A DNA stretch of 64,000 bases from CAJQPP01 sp963793465 (GTDB lineage Bacteria; Planctomycetota; Planctomycetia; Pirellulales; Pirellulaceae): assembly GCA_963793465.1 (NCBI GenBank), contig CAWCAJ010000003.1, positions 248,001 through 312,000 on the forward strand. The letters run 5' to 3'. Numbering within the stretch: position 1 is the first letter of the stretch; the number at the start of each line of letters is the position of its first letter. The notes beneath the pieces were generated by a model. The model had not been told where the DNA came from and searched no databases. It saw nothing but the letters and a program-made list of their open reading frames with translations. The translations under genes were made by a program, and so were the position numbers. Below are positions 9,601-19,018 of this stretch, piece after piece.

Positions 9601-9696
9601 GGATGGCGGGCCGCCTTTGTGGCAGCACCCTAGCGGAACATCCGGATCCCCAGATCCACTCCACCAGAAACAGTTTACCGGAACGAATGGCTGATC

Positions 9697-10113
9697 ATGG
9701 ACCTTGCCTCCCTGTTAACTCCTGTCCCTTCGCTGCAAGTCTTGAGCCTGCTGTTTCTGGCGGTTCTTTTCCTGCAATCGGGCTTCGACAAGGTTCTCGA
9801 CTACCAGGGCAACCTGGAATGGTTGACCGATCACTTTTCCAAGGGTCCCCTGAAGGGTACCGTGGGGATGCTGTTACCGGTGTTGACGGTTCTGGAAGTA
9901 GCCTCCGGTTTGTTGTGCCTGGCCGGGGTAGTGACGTTGCTGGTAAGCAACGCCCCCACATTGGGATTGTGGGGTGCCCAGCTTTCGGCGGTGACACTGA
10001 TCGCCCTGTTTTTTGGCCAACGCTTCAACAAGGATTACCCCGGGGCGGCCACCTTGACGACCTATTTCCTGATCGCCATGGCCACCATCTACCTGTTTCA
10101 CAAGGCGGCCTGA
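9697..10113 (+). CDS. DoxX family membrane protein
   Basis: A 138-residue integral membrane protein with four hydrophobic segments (about residues 10-30, 55-80, 85-105 and 118-135). The early FLQSGFDKVLDY motif, with a charged pair after the first helix, is the DoxX/YphA signature. Members are linked to quinone-dependent oxidation or oxidative stress, but for most the role is not established. It is downstream of the sugar isomerase on the same strand and ends 28 bp before the convergent SDR. Confidence 0.75.
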   Translation: MDLASLLTPVPSLQVLSLLFLAVLFLQSGFDKVLDYQGNLEWLTDHFSKGPLKGTVGMLLPVLTVLEVASGLLCLAGVVTLLVSNAPTLGLWGAQLSAVTLIALFFGQRFNKDYPGAATLTTYFLIAMATIYLFHKAA

Positions 10114-10141
10114 CAACCCGCGACCGGCCTTGCCCGAATTC

Positions 10142-10969
10142 TCAAGTCGGCGGCAGCGCCTGCCCCACGTCCAGTTCCTGTTCCCCATACAACTGGCGAC
10201 CTTCCATGCCGCCGCTGACGGTCAATGCCTGACCGGTGATATGGCCGGCGACTTTGCTGGACGCCAGGAACAGGACGGCGTGGGCGATATCTTCCGGCGC
10301 GGCGACCTTTCGCAGAGCGATGGTGGCCAAGGCGCGTTTGATGGATTTTTCATCAGCCGTGAACTTCCGTGCCATGGGTGTCATGACCCACCCCGGGCTG
10401 ACGGTATTGACGCGACCACGCGGCGCGATGTGGGCCATTTCATTCTTGAGACTGAGAGTCAATCCGTGGATCAGGGCGCTTTTGGTGGCCGCATAATCTG
10501 CATGACCGGCTTCGCCAAACACGCCGGCCGTCGAGCCGATCATGACAATCGCCGGAGCCTGCAGGCAGTGATGGGCCGCCTGGCGGAGAAACTGTCGGCA
10601 GCAAAGGAACACCGATGTCAGGTTGGTATCCAGGGTGGACTGCCACTGTGGCAGCGACATTTCACAGACCGGCACATCGTCGGCAGGCCACACTCCGGCG
10701 TTGGCCACCAGCACGTCAATCCCGCCAAATTTCTGCGACGCCCGCTCAAAAGCCCGGGCCACGGCGACCTCGTCGGTCAGATCGGCCGCAACCAGCATTG
10801 AGCTCTTGTCGCCGAATTCCTCCGCCAGTTGGGCGGCCCGCGTTTGGTTGGAGTGGTAGTGGATTACCACGTTGGCGTGTTCCGCATGCAATTGACGGCA
10901 AATGGCCTGGCCAATGCCGCCACTACCGCCCGTCACGAGCACCGTTTGATTCTTGAGTCCCAGGTCCAT
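10142..10969 (-). CDS. Short-chain dehydrogenase/reductase
   Basis: A classical SDR of 275 residues that uses NAD(P)H for reduction or oxidation of an alcohol/ketone. The dinucleotide motif TGGSGGIG is at residues 13-20, NAG at 90-92, the catalytic Ser at 146 and YAATK at 159-163. The best general match is the FabG/3-oxoacyl reductase-like subgroup, though the substrate cannot be read from sequence. The ATG at 10969 was chosen because GGAAAG sits seven bases upstream; an ATG at 10996 has no such site. It follows the polysaccharide ABC exporter genes on the same strand, with a gap of 75 bp, and could be cotranscribed. Confidence 0.88.
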   Translation of the reverse strand: MDLGLKNQTVLVTGGSGGIGQAICRQLHAEHANVVIHYHSNQTRAAQLAEEFGDKSSMLVAADLTDEVAVARAFERASQKFGGIDVLVANAGVWPADDVPVCEMSLPQWQSTLDTNLTSVFLCCRQFLRQAAHHCLQAPAIVMIGSTAGVFGEAGHADYAATKSALIHGLTLSLKNEMAHIAPRGRVNTVSPGWVMTPMARKFTADEKSIKRALATIALRKVAAPEDIAHAVLFLASSKVAGHITGQALTVSGGMEGRQLYGEQELDVGQALPPT

Positions 10970-11044
10970 CGATGGCTTTCCGTTGACCGCGACCATGCCG
11001 CAGGGTGGCGTTTGGGTTGCTGCTGGAGTCTGCGGCGGAGGCCG

Positions 11045-12274
11045 CTACTCGACCAACTCCCAACGATGGGCAAATCGAACGACTCCGTCTTCCCCCATGC
11101 CGAAGCTGGCTGTGCGGGGGCGGGTGATTTCAAAGGTAGCGCCGGGTTTGCGGCGGTGGATAAAGTCTTCCAGCCCGGATCCGTACACGGCAGCATTCAG
11201 AGTATAAGCGCCCATCAGCAACGGTAAATCGGGCAGGACCACACGCACCACATTGCGGCCCGTGTGGATATGGAACCGAAAGTCCGCCAGCGGCGTTCCG
11301 AACCCGCCCAGCACACCCGTGCGGGGAGATTCAATGGCCACCCGCAGCCGCGCATTTTCCACACACCGCTGGCTGTGGATCACGATGTTGGCGGAGATTT
11401 CGTCGCCGGTCGCGAATTGCAACGAGCCGTCTGCTGCGGGCTGAATCTCGATGGCATCAATCAGGCAGGTTTCCCGGCCCGTATTCTCATTGACCATCGG
11501 CTGGTCCTCCAGCTGGATCCGTTCATAGAGGGCGGCCCCTTCGACAAAGTCACCGTCATGAATAACTCGGTGTTTGTGCATCACGATGGACCGTGTGGCC
11601 ACCCGATTCAACTGGCCCACCGCGTGAGACACGATGATCAGGGCCATCCCCGATTCCACCAATTTCAAGATGTGGTTGAAACACTTCATGCGAAAACCGA
11701 CGTCCCCGACGGCCAGCACTTCATCCACCAATAACACCTGGGGGTTCATATGGGTGGCGACGGCAAAGCCCAACCGCAGACGCATTCCGGTACTGTAGGT
11801 GCGGACGGGATCATCGATCACATGGCCGACCTCCGCAAAATCGAGAATCTCATCAAATACCGCATCGATCTCGCGTTTGCTGAGCCCCAGGATGGCTCCG
11901 TTGACATAGACATTCTCCCGGCCGGAAAGAATGGAATTGAAGCCGGTCCCCAATTCAATCAGGGCGCCCAGCCGGCCGCGGACCGTAATGCGGCCCCGAT
12001 CGGGCTTGAATAACCCGGCGATCATCTTCAGCAACGTACTTTTGCCGGCGCCATTGGGGCCCAACAAGGCAATGCACTCGCCCGCACGCACCTCAAAATG
12101 GGCATCGTTGACGGCCAGGAACTCGCCGGGTCTTAGTCGGCCCCGCCAGCTGCCACCGCGGGCGGTCATTTCTGAAACCAGGTCGGACATCCCATACCGC
12201 AAGGAACGTTTCAGGTTGCGACAGTATTTTTTGGAGACGTGATGAACCTCGACGACCGCTGGGCGTTGCATCAT
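11045..12274 (-). CDS. Polysaccharide/teichoic-type ABC exporter ATP-binding protein (Wzt/TagH-like)
   Basis: The ATPase of an ABC-2 type exporter for a surface polysaccharide. The Walker A GPNGAGKS is at residues 72-79, followed by the YSTGMRLRLGFA signature, the LLVDEVLAVGD Walker B and an SHAV switch histidine. After residue 260 there is an extra C-terminal domain of about 150 residues, as in Wzt, where it binds the modified end of the O-polysaccharide. The start is ATGATG, two bases after the stop of the permease gene, implying translational coupling. The substrate is unknown; no glycosyltransferases are nearby. Confidence 0.92.
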   Translation of the reverse strand: MMQRPAVVEVHHVSKKYCRNLKRSLRYGMSDLVSEMTARGGSWRGRLRPGEFLAVNDAHFEVRAGECIALLGPNGAGKSTLLKMIAGLFKPDRGRITVRGRLGALIELGTGFNSILSGRENVYVNGAILGLSKREIDAVFDEILDFAEVGHVIDDPVRTYSTGMRLRLGFAVATHMNPQVLLVDEVLAVGDVGFRMKCFNHILKLVESGMALIIVSHAVGQLNRVATRSIVMHKHRVIHDGDFVEGAALYERIQLEDQPMVNENTGRETCLIDAIEIQPAADGSLQFATGDEISANIVIHSQRCVENARLRVAIESPRTGVLGGFGTPLADFRFHIHTGRNVVRVVLPDLPLLMGAYTLNAAVYGSGLEDFIHRRKPGATFEITRPRTASFGMGEDGVVRFAHRWELVE

Positions 12275-12276
12275 GA

Positions 12277-13191
12277 TCAGGTTGAAATCCTTTCCACCAG
12301 CACGGGTATCGACAGACGGTAAACCACCAGACCCGCCAGACACAGTGGCAAGACCAAGGCGGAATACCATCCAACAAGTCCCCAACTTGTGGACTCGCCA
12401 AACACCAACAGGTCGCGGGCCACCGACAAGAGCGGACTGGCCGGATTCAGATAGTTCAAAGGATGCGTTCCCCAGTTGGCCGGTGGCAGATAGATGATCG
12501 GAGTCAGGATCATCCACACTGGCAAAACCAGAGTGATCATCCGTCCGATGTCCTGATAAAGCATCCCCACCGGCATCAGAAAAAGCCCGATCCCGAATCC
12601 CAGCAAGACCAACAGCAGGATCAACAGAATGGCCCACAGCGTGGTGAGCCCCAGGGGCACGACACCCAGGAACCACAACAGCCCGGCCAGGACGACACCC
12701 CGCACAACCAGATTGAAAAGCACCTCCAGAAGCTGCATCAACAAAATGGACTCGCGGGGAAACTTCAATTTGCTCAACAGGTTCCGGTTGGCTTGCACCG
12801 CCTGCATGGGCGCCTGCAGGGCCTCCACAAAACTCTGCCATATCACCATGCCGGTCACCACATACAACGCGTAGTTGAAGGTCTGTGAATCCACACCGGC
12901 TGGCAAATTGCTGGCCAGGTCCACCGCGCCGGCACGACGCAGGATCACCCAGACCGCGGTGTTGGCCAAAGGCGGAAGAAAGGCCCAAAACAACCCCAGC
13001 AACGTTTGCCGGTACAAGGCCCGTGTGTTTCGCAGAAACATCCGCCAAGCCAATTCGCGACCGGCCCAACAATCGGCGGCGATATCCCGAATCAGCTGGC
13101 CAGGTTGGCGCAGCGCGGAATCCGGCGTTTGCACGGAGACACGGGTTTCCGCGGGGGGTGGATCGGGCTCGGTCGATGAATCCATCGACAT
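12277..13191 (-). CDS. Polysaccharide ABC exporter permease (Wzm/TagG-like)
   Basis: A 304-residue ABC-2 membrane protein. The cytosolic N-terminus is followed by the WRELAWRMFLRNTR-like amphipathic segment typical of the family (here AGRELAWRMFLRNTRALYRQ in part), then six hydrophobic segments and the late MLTPIIYLP-type loop (MILTPIIYLPP). The ATG at 13191 is preceded by AAAGG with a six-base spacer; a TTG two codons earlier is less likely. It forms a coupled pair with the ATPase at 11045-12274. It is divergent from the lysyl oxidase-like gene. Confidence 0.92.
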   Translation of the reverse strand: MSMDSSTEPDPPPAETRVSVQTPDSALRQPGQLIRDIAADCWAGRELAWRMFLRNTRALYRQTLLGLFWAFLPPLANTAVWVILRRAGAVDLASNLPAGVDSQTFNYALYVVTGMVIWQSFVEALQAPMQAVQANRNLLSKLKFPRESILLMQLLEVLFNLVVRGVVLAGLLWFLGVVPLGLTTLWAILLILLLVLLGFGIGLFLMPVGMLYQDIGRMITLVLPVWMILTPIIYLPPANWGTHPLNYLNPASPLLSVARDLLVFGESTSWGLVGWYSALVLPLCLAGLVVYRLSIPVLVERIST

Positions 13192-13305
13192 AATCAACCT
13201 TTGAATTTGCCTGTTGTTTAACTATTATATCGTCGGACAGCGATGCCCCGGGTACGCCGCTGTCGCGATTCGGAGCAATCCATTTGTTCTGGCCAGCCGG
13301 AATAC

Positions 13306-13314
13306 TGCTATAAT
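13306..13314 (+). promoter_or_regulatory. Extended -10 promoter candidate for the lysyl oxidase-like gene
   Basis: TGCTATAAT contains a perfect TATAAT (13309-13314) and an upstream TG, the extended -10 form. There is no good -35 at 16-18 bp, which is tolerated with an extended -10. It lies 49 bp before the chosen ATG at 13363. Confidence 0.45.
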
Positions 13315-13362
13315 CCTTACTGCTTCCGCCCGCCCAAGTTGGCTTCTTTTCAGGTGATATCC

Positions 13363-16300
13363 ATGAACCGTCGTTTCCTGACCTCCCCGTTACGTGGCCT
13401 GACCAAGCCCACGAACTCCCGCGACAAACGCTCGGTGAAATTGGACATGGAGGTGTTGGAACCGTTGAACATGCTGGCGCCGCTGTATCCGGACATGTTT
13501 GCCTGGGAAGATGCGGGGCGCGGTTACCTGCACGATTACATTGTGGAAGGAGACCTGTTGCGTTTCACCACGGCATTGGCCAACGACGGTGCGGGTCACC
13601 TGGAAGTCTACGGTGGTCAACCCTTGCCCAACGGGAACCAGGAAGTCTTTCAGCGGATCTATCACGACGACGGCACTTTTGAAGATCACCTGGCTGGAGA
13701 ATTCACCTATCACCCCGGCCACGGCCATATCCATTTCGATGGATACGCGATTTACAACCTCCGCGAAATCACCAGCGATGGTGGTGTGGGGGACGTCCTG
13801 GCCACTGGCGGCAAGGTCAGCTTCTGTTTGATCGACATTGCCCAATACAACCCCAACGCCGGATCCAGCAACTATCACAGTTGCGGACAAACGCAGGGTG
13901 TATCGGCGGGCTGGTCCGATGTCTACGGACGGGGACTCTCCAATCAATGGATTGATATCACCGGTATTGCTGATGGCCAGTATTGGCTGGAAGTAATTGT
14001 TGACCCCGAGGATCAACTGCTGGAATCTGACGAAACCAACAACACGACACGGATCATCGTCGATATCAACGGCGGACCGGGCAACCAGGGAGACCGTTAC
14101 GAGCCCAACAACAACTTTGCCAACGCTTCCAATTTGGGTGCCGTGGCGCAACGCCAGGAAGCCGGCATCTCGATCCACTCCGAAACCGATGAAGATTACT
14201 ATCAGTTCACGACGGTGGAAGACGGTAACTTTGAAGTCACCGTGCAGTTCACTCACGCCCTGGGTAATCTGGATGCCTTCATTTACGACTCCAACCAAAA
14301 CCTGATCGCCAGCGGCACAACCACGACGGACGTGGAAGTTCTGGCTTTTCCCGTTCTGGCCAATGAGACTTACTACCTGCACATTGACGGCGTGAACGGC
14401 GAAACCAACGGTTACGAACTGGACTTTGATGGACCGGGTGACATCGTCACGGTGACCATTCCCAGCACCGCTGTTCCCGTGGCCATTCCCGATGGTGTGG
14501 GCTCCAGCCAACCCGGCGCCGCAGCCATCAGCACCATTGAAGGCGCCGACATCACATTGACGGACCTGAACCTGATCTTTGACGATCTGCAGCACACCTG
14601 GCTGGGCGACCTGGATTTCAAACTGACGTCCCCCGCCGGAACCCAGGCCACGATCATCGCCTCGCAATGGAACGGTGGTGGGTTGCTGGGTAGCGAAGAC
14701 GATTTTTTTGGCACCTTTCTCGATGACCAGGCACCCACCAACCTGGACGATGGCAACGCGCCATTTACCGGGTCATTCAATGTGCAGCATGCCAGTGTGC
14801 CGCTGAATCCGCTGTCCGTGTTCAACGGGGAATCGGCCTTGGGAACCTGGACGCTGGAGATTGTGGACTGGCACAGTGCCGACACCGGAACCTTGAGAGC
14901 CTGGAGCCTGATGTTCTCCGGCATCGACAACAACCCGGGCGACACGCTGGAGCAGAATGATGCGTTCCCGCAAGCCACCTGGCTGGGGCAGCTGGGCTCG
15001 GTGAATCACGAAAACCTATCGATTCACACGGCGGAGGACGAGGATTTCTTCCGCTTCCAGGCAGCAGCCACAGGAATGGCCCAGATCGACCTGACCTTCA
15101 GTCAAGCCAACGGAAACCTGGACTTTTACGTCTATGACGACTCGCTGACCGAGATCGGACGCAGTGACAGCACGACGGACAACGAGTCCCTGGCACTGGC
15201 AGTCCAAAACGGTGACATCTATTACATCCAGGTGGTTGGATTCAATGGTGCCACCAACGCCAATTATGGGCTGGCGGTAGATGCCTCCACCCAACCCTTC
15301 GAGACCGGCGATGTGGTTCTCGTGGATCACCAATGGCAATCGGTCGCATTTCAACGCGAGTTTGTGGATCCCGTGGTCATCCTGTCATTACCCACGTTTG
15401 TCGGTGGAGATCCGGTCACCACACGCATTCAGAATGTGACCAGCACTGGCTTTGAAATGCAGTTGATGGAGTGGAATTACCTGGATGGCACCCATGCCTT
15501 GGAAAGCATCGGCTACTTTGTGATTGAAGCAGGCCGTCACGTGATGGATGACGGCACGGTGATCGAAGCGGGTTTCGTTGAAGACGTCGCCCAACCGTTT
15601 GCCAAGGGAGCTTACACGGTACCCTTCACGACAACACCCATGGTCATGGCTCAAGTTGAAGCCAGCCACGGTGACGCCCTGGTGCCGCGAATGATCGACT
15701 CGGCCAGTCATGCTTTCGGTATCCGTGTTCAGGAACAGGAAAGCGCTAACTCCGCCTATCCGGGACCGGCGGCCAAGATTCATTTCGTGTCCCTGGTGCC
15801 CGGCACCGGTGACTTGAACGGCAAGGCCTACGAAGTAGGCGCCCTGGAAAACATGAACAGTGGCACCGTTTCCTTTCAGAATCCCTTTGCAACAACCCCC
15901 CTTGTTTTCGGCATGTTGCAAACCGTCAAGGATCTGGACCCGGTGAACGTACGGCTGCTGGGGTCGACCGGGGACGATTTCAGCTTCCAATTCCAGGAAG
16001 AGACCTCTTTTGACCCGGAAACCAATCATGGGGGCGAGCAGTTCGGATTCCTGGCACTGGCAACCAGCTCCTTCGCTCGCACCTCCAGTCCGGCAGTTGA
16101 CGACGCCAACTTGGAAACGCGGCCTATTGCGGCGGATCGCATCGAGGACAGCGCTGCTCAGGACCTGCGACGCTCCGGACGTTGGAAGATTGATGCGGTA
16201 TCGACCGTCAAGTATCCGGGGGATCAAAATGCGCCCCGCCTGCTGCCTGCGGAGACCCAGCGAGACTCGGCTTTTACGCTGCTTTCCAGTTCCTTCATGG

Positions 16301-16443
16301 TAGAGCGGACTCCCGAAGAACAGATTGCCCTCCCTGCAGATCGCCGCCTCGGGATTAACGACGTTGCGGGCGAACCGCTTGTCATACAGGCACCCCTGGC
16401 CACCCTTGATTCAGCGATCCGGCAGGAATTCGATTTTCGATAG
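13363..16443 (+). CDS. Secreted multidomain protein with lysyl oxidase domain, PPC and P-domain modules
   Basis: A 1026-residue protein. Residues 29-40 (MEVLEPLNMLAP) resemble the planctomycete LEPR export motif, in place of a classic signal peptide. Residues about 50-235 match lysyl oxidase: the copper site HPGHGHIH (His117, 120, 122, 124), Lys151 in GGKVSFCL and Tyr188 in WSDVYG, the two residues that form the LTQ cofactor, then QWIDITGI and ESDETNN. Next come a bacterial pre-peptidase (PPC) domain (about 245-360), a proprotein-convertase P-domain (about 365-520), a second PPC domain and a long beta-rich tail from about 640 with repeated VDPVVILSLPTF-like strands. AGGTGA precedes the ATG. 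Oxidative deamination of amines or cross-linking of surface protein is the likely role. Confidence 0.85.
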   Translation: MNRRFLTSPLRGLTKPTNSRDKRSVKLDMEVLEPLNMLAPLYPDMFAWEDAGRGYLHDYIVEGDLLRFTTALANDGAGHLEVYGGQPLPNGNQEVFQRIYHDDGTFEDHLAGEFTYHPGHGHIHFDGYAIYNLREITSDGGVGDVLATGGKVSFCLIDIAQYNPNAGSSNYHSCGQTQGVSAGWSDVYGRGLSNQWIDITGIADGQYWLEVIVDPEDQLLESDETNNTTRIIVDINGGPGNQGDRYEPNNNFANASNLGAVAQRQEAGISIHSETDEDYYQFTTVEDGNFEVTVQFTHALGNLDAFIYDSNQNLIASGTTTTDVEVLAFPVLANETYYLHIDGVNGETNGYELDFDGPGDIVTVTIPSTAVPVAIPDGVGSSQPGAAAISTIEGADITLTDLNLIFDDLQHTWLGDLDFKLTSPAGTQATIIASQWNGGGLLGSEDDFFGTFLDDQAPTNLDDGNAPFTGSFNVQHASVPLNPLSVFNGESALGTWTLEIVDWHSADTGTLRAWSLMFSGIDNNPGDTLEQNDAFPQATWLGQLGSVNHENLSIHTAEDEDFFRFQAAATGMAQIDLTFSQANGNLDFYVYDDSLTEIGRSDSTTDNESLALAVQNGDIYYIQVVGFNGATNANYGLAVDASTQPFETGDVVLVDHQWQSVAFQREFVDPVVILSLPTFVGGDPVTTRIQNVTSTGFEMQLMEWNYLDGTHALESIGYFVIEAGRHVMDDGTVIEAGFVEDVAQPFAKGAYTVPFTTTPMVMAQVEASHGDALVPRMIDSASHAFGIRVQEQESANSAYPGPAAKIHFVSLVPGTGDLNGKAYEVGALENMNSGTVSFQNPFATTPLVFGMLQTVKDLDPVNVRLLGSTGDDFSFQFQEETSFDPETNHGGEQFGFLALATSSFARTSSPAVDDANLETRPIAADRIEDSAAQDLRRSGRWKIDAVSTVKYPGDQNAPRLLPAETQRDSAFTLLSSSFMVERTPEEQIALPADRRLGINDVAGEPLVIQAPLATLDSAIRQEFDFR

Positions 16444-16482
16444 ACCCGTTCGGATGGCCCTTCCGCCATTTGCTCAGGAACG

Positions 16483-16860
16483 ATGTACTTCCGGGCAAGA
16501 CAATACGACCCCGCCACTGGTGAGTTCACTAGCAGGGATCCGCAAGAGTATGTAGATGGCATGAGTCAGTACCGAGGGTACTTCGTACCGTCGTTAATTG
16601 ATCCGGAAGGCCTGAGAAAAGGTTCGTCGTGCCGGGTTGCTGTGCAATGCGGATCAATTCCATCGTCATTCGGCGGTATTCATTGCGGATTACAGATTAC
16701 GTCTCCATTCAACGGCTCAAAAGAGAATATTGATTGGACCCTTGATGGTTCTGATGATGATGGCAACTTGATTCTTGGTGAAGATGATCCGCACTGGACT
16801 GATCTGCCTGGATACGAACATGTTGAAGTCGATGATTTTGAGGAGTTCGACCCATCTGTT
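16483..16860 (+). pseudogene. Rhs core C-terminal fragment with variable tip
   Basis: The translation begins with YFRARQYDPATGEFTSRDP, the conserved end of the RHS-repeat core, followed by an acidic variable stretch (to about residue 126) such as usually forms the toxin tip of Rhs proteins. All upstream Rhs repeats are missing: immediately before it lies the stop of the lysyl oxidase-like gene in the same frame. At its 3' end it runs in frame into IstB sequence. It is thus a broken fragment with no start or secretion machinery of its own. Confidence 0.7.
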
Positions 16861-17387
16861 TTCAAGCGAGGATACCACGTTCACTACCGGAGCATCTTCG
16901 ATGTGGTTCGCGATCTGCTGCATGACGAAGCAATGGACGGGCATGATCGTGTGATGTCTCGTTACCTGAAACCCGACTTGCTGATCATCGACGACTTCGG
17001 GATGAAGCAACTCCCTAAACGCAGCGGTGAGTTCCTGTTCGAGATCGTGATGCGTCGTTACGAAACCCGCTCGACCATGATGACTTCGCATCGCCGCTGG
17101 AAGATTGGGGCAAGTTGCTGGGCGACGTCCCCACGGCCACGGCAATCCTCGATCGCTTCCTGCACCACGCAGAGATCTTCAGCTTCGGAGGCAAGTCGTA
17201 CCGACTTGGCCACCGCCGCTCCAACTCAAAACCAGCCACTGCCGACAAAGCGCCCAACGGGTTCAAGAAATCCAAAAAAGATTCAAAACCAGCCAAAGCG
17301 CCCACCGGGCCCAGCGCCGAAAAGAACCAATATACCCGCTCAATAATCACCACTTACAAAAAGTGGCTGGTGTTGAAGCGCCCATAA
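16861..17387 (+). pseudogene. istB: IS21-family IstB helper ATPase remnant, frameshifted
   Basis: The part starting YHVHYRSIFDVVRDLL matches the middle of IstB, the AAA+ helper of IS21 transposition. Walker B is visible as LLIIDDFGMKQL, then FEIVMRRYETRSTMMTS. At about 17091-17096 one C appears to be missing: the frame then reads nonsense, while the +1 frame resumes with SPLEDWGKLLGDVPTATAIL and HHAEIF, the normal IstB C-terminus, up to a stop at 17387. The N-terminal third including Walker A is absent and no istA is present. The last 60 codons are a lysine-rich extension unlike core IstB. Confidence 0.82.
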
Positions 17388-17415
17388 GTGGCTGGTTTTA
17401 AAGCCCCGTGACACG

Positions 17416-17841
17416 GACGGAATGAAGGATGGAACAGAAGGTAACTGAGGGAACGCAATCCAGTGCCGGAGGCACGACATCGGTTAGCCTGAGGCTTCAG
17501 CCCCAGGTACCGCCCGACCACGCGTGTTGAGAGTCGCGGAGCGACGGCATCCTTAATGGGCCGCGAGCAATGGCGAATCGAAATCATGGCGAATCGAAAT
17601 CATGGCGAATCGAAATCATGGCGAATCGAAATCATGGCGAATCGAAATCATGGCGAATCGAAACCACGGCCGCAAATGTCGTCCCGCCGGGACTCGCATT
17701 ATTCGTGTCGTGGACCTCGGACTGAAGTCCGAGGCTAACAAAAGACGTCGCTCCGCGACGGCAAGGGTGGGGCGACGGGAGGCTGAACGAGATCAAGGGA
17801 TCGACGGAATGAAAGATGGAACAGAAGGTAACAGAGGGAAC
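17416..17841. repeat. Composite repeat block (direct repeats, palindromes, tandem array)
   Basis: Two 39-bp direct repeats (17416-17454 and 17803-17841, 37 of 39 bases equal) bracket the block. Inside are inverted palindromes: CCTGAGGCT/AGCCCCAGG at 17488-17507 and GTCGC-GGA-GCGAC at 17533-17545 on the left; CCTCGGACT-GA-AGTCCGAGG at 17715-17734 and CGTCGC-TCC-GCGACG at 17746-17760 on the right. The right pair is in inverted orientation to the left pair. The 16-bp tandem array lies between. No gene is seen here. Confidence 0.75.
17570..17665 (+). repeat. 16-bp tandem array, six copies
   Basis: The unit ATGGCGAATCGAAATC is repeated six times without spacers; five copies are identical and the last ends in ACC. 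Sixteen is not a multiple of three, so the array is not a conserved peptide repeat. Units abut with no spacers, so it is not a CRISPR array. Confidence 0.95.
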
Positions 17842-18289
17842 TGAGTGTTTTTTTGCCACCGAGGACACCGAGGGCACAGACGAAAGAACGGGGACAGGAG
17901 AACGGGAGAACGGGAACGGGGACAGGTCCAGTAAATGATGAATGACCGTTAATCCTCGGTCGTCAACACACCAATGTGTAGCGAATGGACAGTTGCCAGG
18001 TTGGGCGTAGCGTTCATGACGAGCGCCCGTGAACGCAAGCGAAGCACGAGCGGCAGTTGAGCAGCGAGGAATAGCGAAGCACCCAACACAGTGACGCCGC
18101 AAACCCACGCGAAGCGCACAGCGGCCTCCACTCCCGTTGACTCAACGCTCTCGGTTTAACTCGCAAGCAAACCGGGTGACTCATCGACGCTCCAGGCAGG
18201 ACTCACTTGGTCTTGGCGTTCTGGTTCTTTCGCCCGCCGTTGATGAATGCGCCAATGGTCCTCAACAGATAATCCTGATCGGTCCGGGT

Positions 18290-18830
18290 CAGGACCTGAA
18301 CGTTAAAACGGCGCTCGGCCTGCGTAATCGATCAATGATGGAAACACTTTATTCAACCGGCATCCGTCGCGATGAACTGGCGGGCCTTGAAGTTTACGAC
18401 ATCGACATCGGTCGTGGAGTTCTGCGGATTCGACATGGCAAAGGGAACGGCACTCTACCTGTCTCAGGAAGGCCCGCGTTTATCGGGCTCGCAGCTCGGC
18501 CGCATCGTTCATCACTACATCGATGCGGGCGACATCGGCAAGGGTGGCAGCTGCCACCTGTTCCGTCACACGATGGCCACGGCCATGTTGGAAAATGGCG
18601 CAGACATTCGCTACATCCCGTCGATGCTCGGTCACGCCAGCCTTGACACGACGCAAATCTACACTCGTGTTTCGATCCGCAAACTCAAAGAGATTCACAA
18701 CGCCACTCATCCGGCCAAAAACCGTCAGCGGAATCCAGCAAGCAGTCGGCAGATCACTCCGAACTCCCTCAAGAGCAAAAACTCTCCCAGGTCGATGACG
18801 TCGCGTAGGGTCGTGTTCTTGTTAAAGTAG
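18290..18830 (+). pseudogene. Tyrosine recombinase (XerC/D-type integrase) remnant
   Basis: Frame one encodes LGLRNRSMMETLYSTGIRR, with the first catalytic Arg, then RIRHGKGN with the beta-hairpin Lys. The remainder is in another frame: ALYLSQEGPRLSGSQLGRI, the box II motif HLFRHTMAT, LGHASL and the nucleophile Tyr in TQIYTR. About 30 codons that should lie between HGKGN and LYLSQ are missing, and the join is out of frame (around 18437-18465). The N-terminal SAM-like domain is also absent. Every active-site motif survives, so the decay is recent or due to one deletion. It closes the mobile-element debris region. Confidence 0.82.
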
Positions 18831-19018
18831 CTGCTCTTGTTTTATTAGCTGCCTCCGGCAGCTTCTCTTTCACAGCTCGTTGGTTGAGCCCTTCTGCTGT
18901 CGAGCCCGAATCGAAGGTTCGCGCACGACATCATGACATTAGCGCTAGTCGCCAACAACTTCCCCACTGGATTCAATCGATCTTTGAATCCGGATACTCC
19001 GGGGCGGACAATAAACCC

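Noticed and set aside
11045..13072. A single 675-residue minus-strand protein.
   Set aside because: The front third is the permease gene in the wrong frame; the real ATPase starts at ATGATG (12274).
17570..17665. Short regular repeats as a CRISPR array.
   Set aside because: Units of 16 bp abut with no spacers; there are no cas genes.
17632..18108. A 158-residue minus-strand frame in the debris region.
   Set aside because: It covers repeats and low-complexity DNA and has no recognisable domain.
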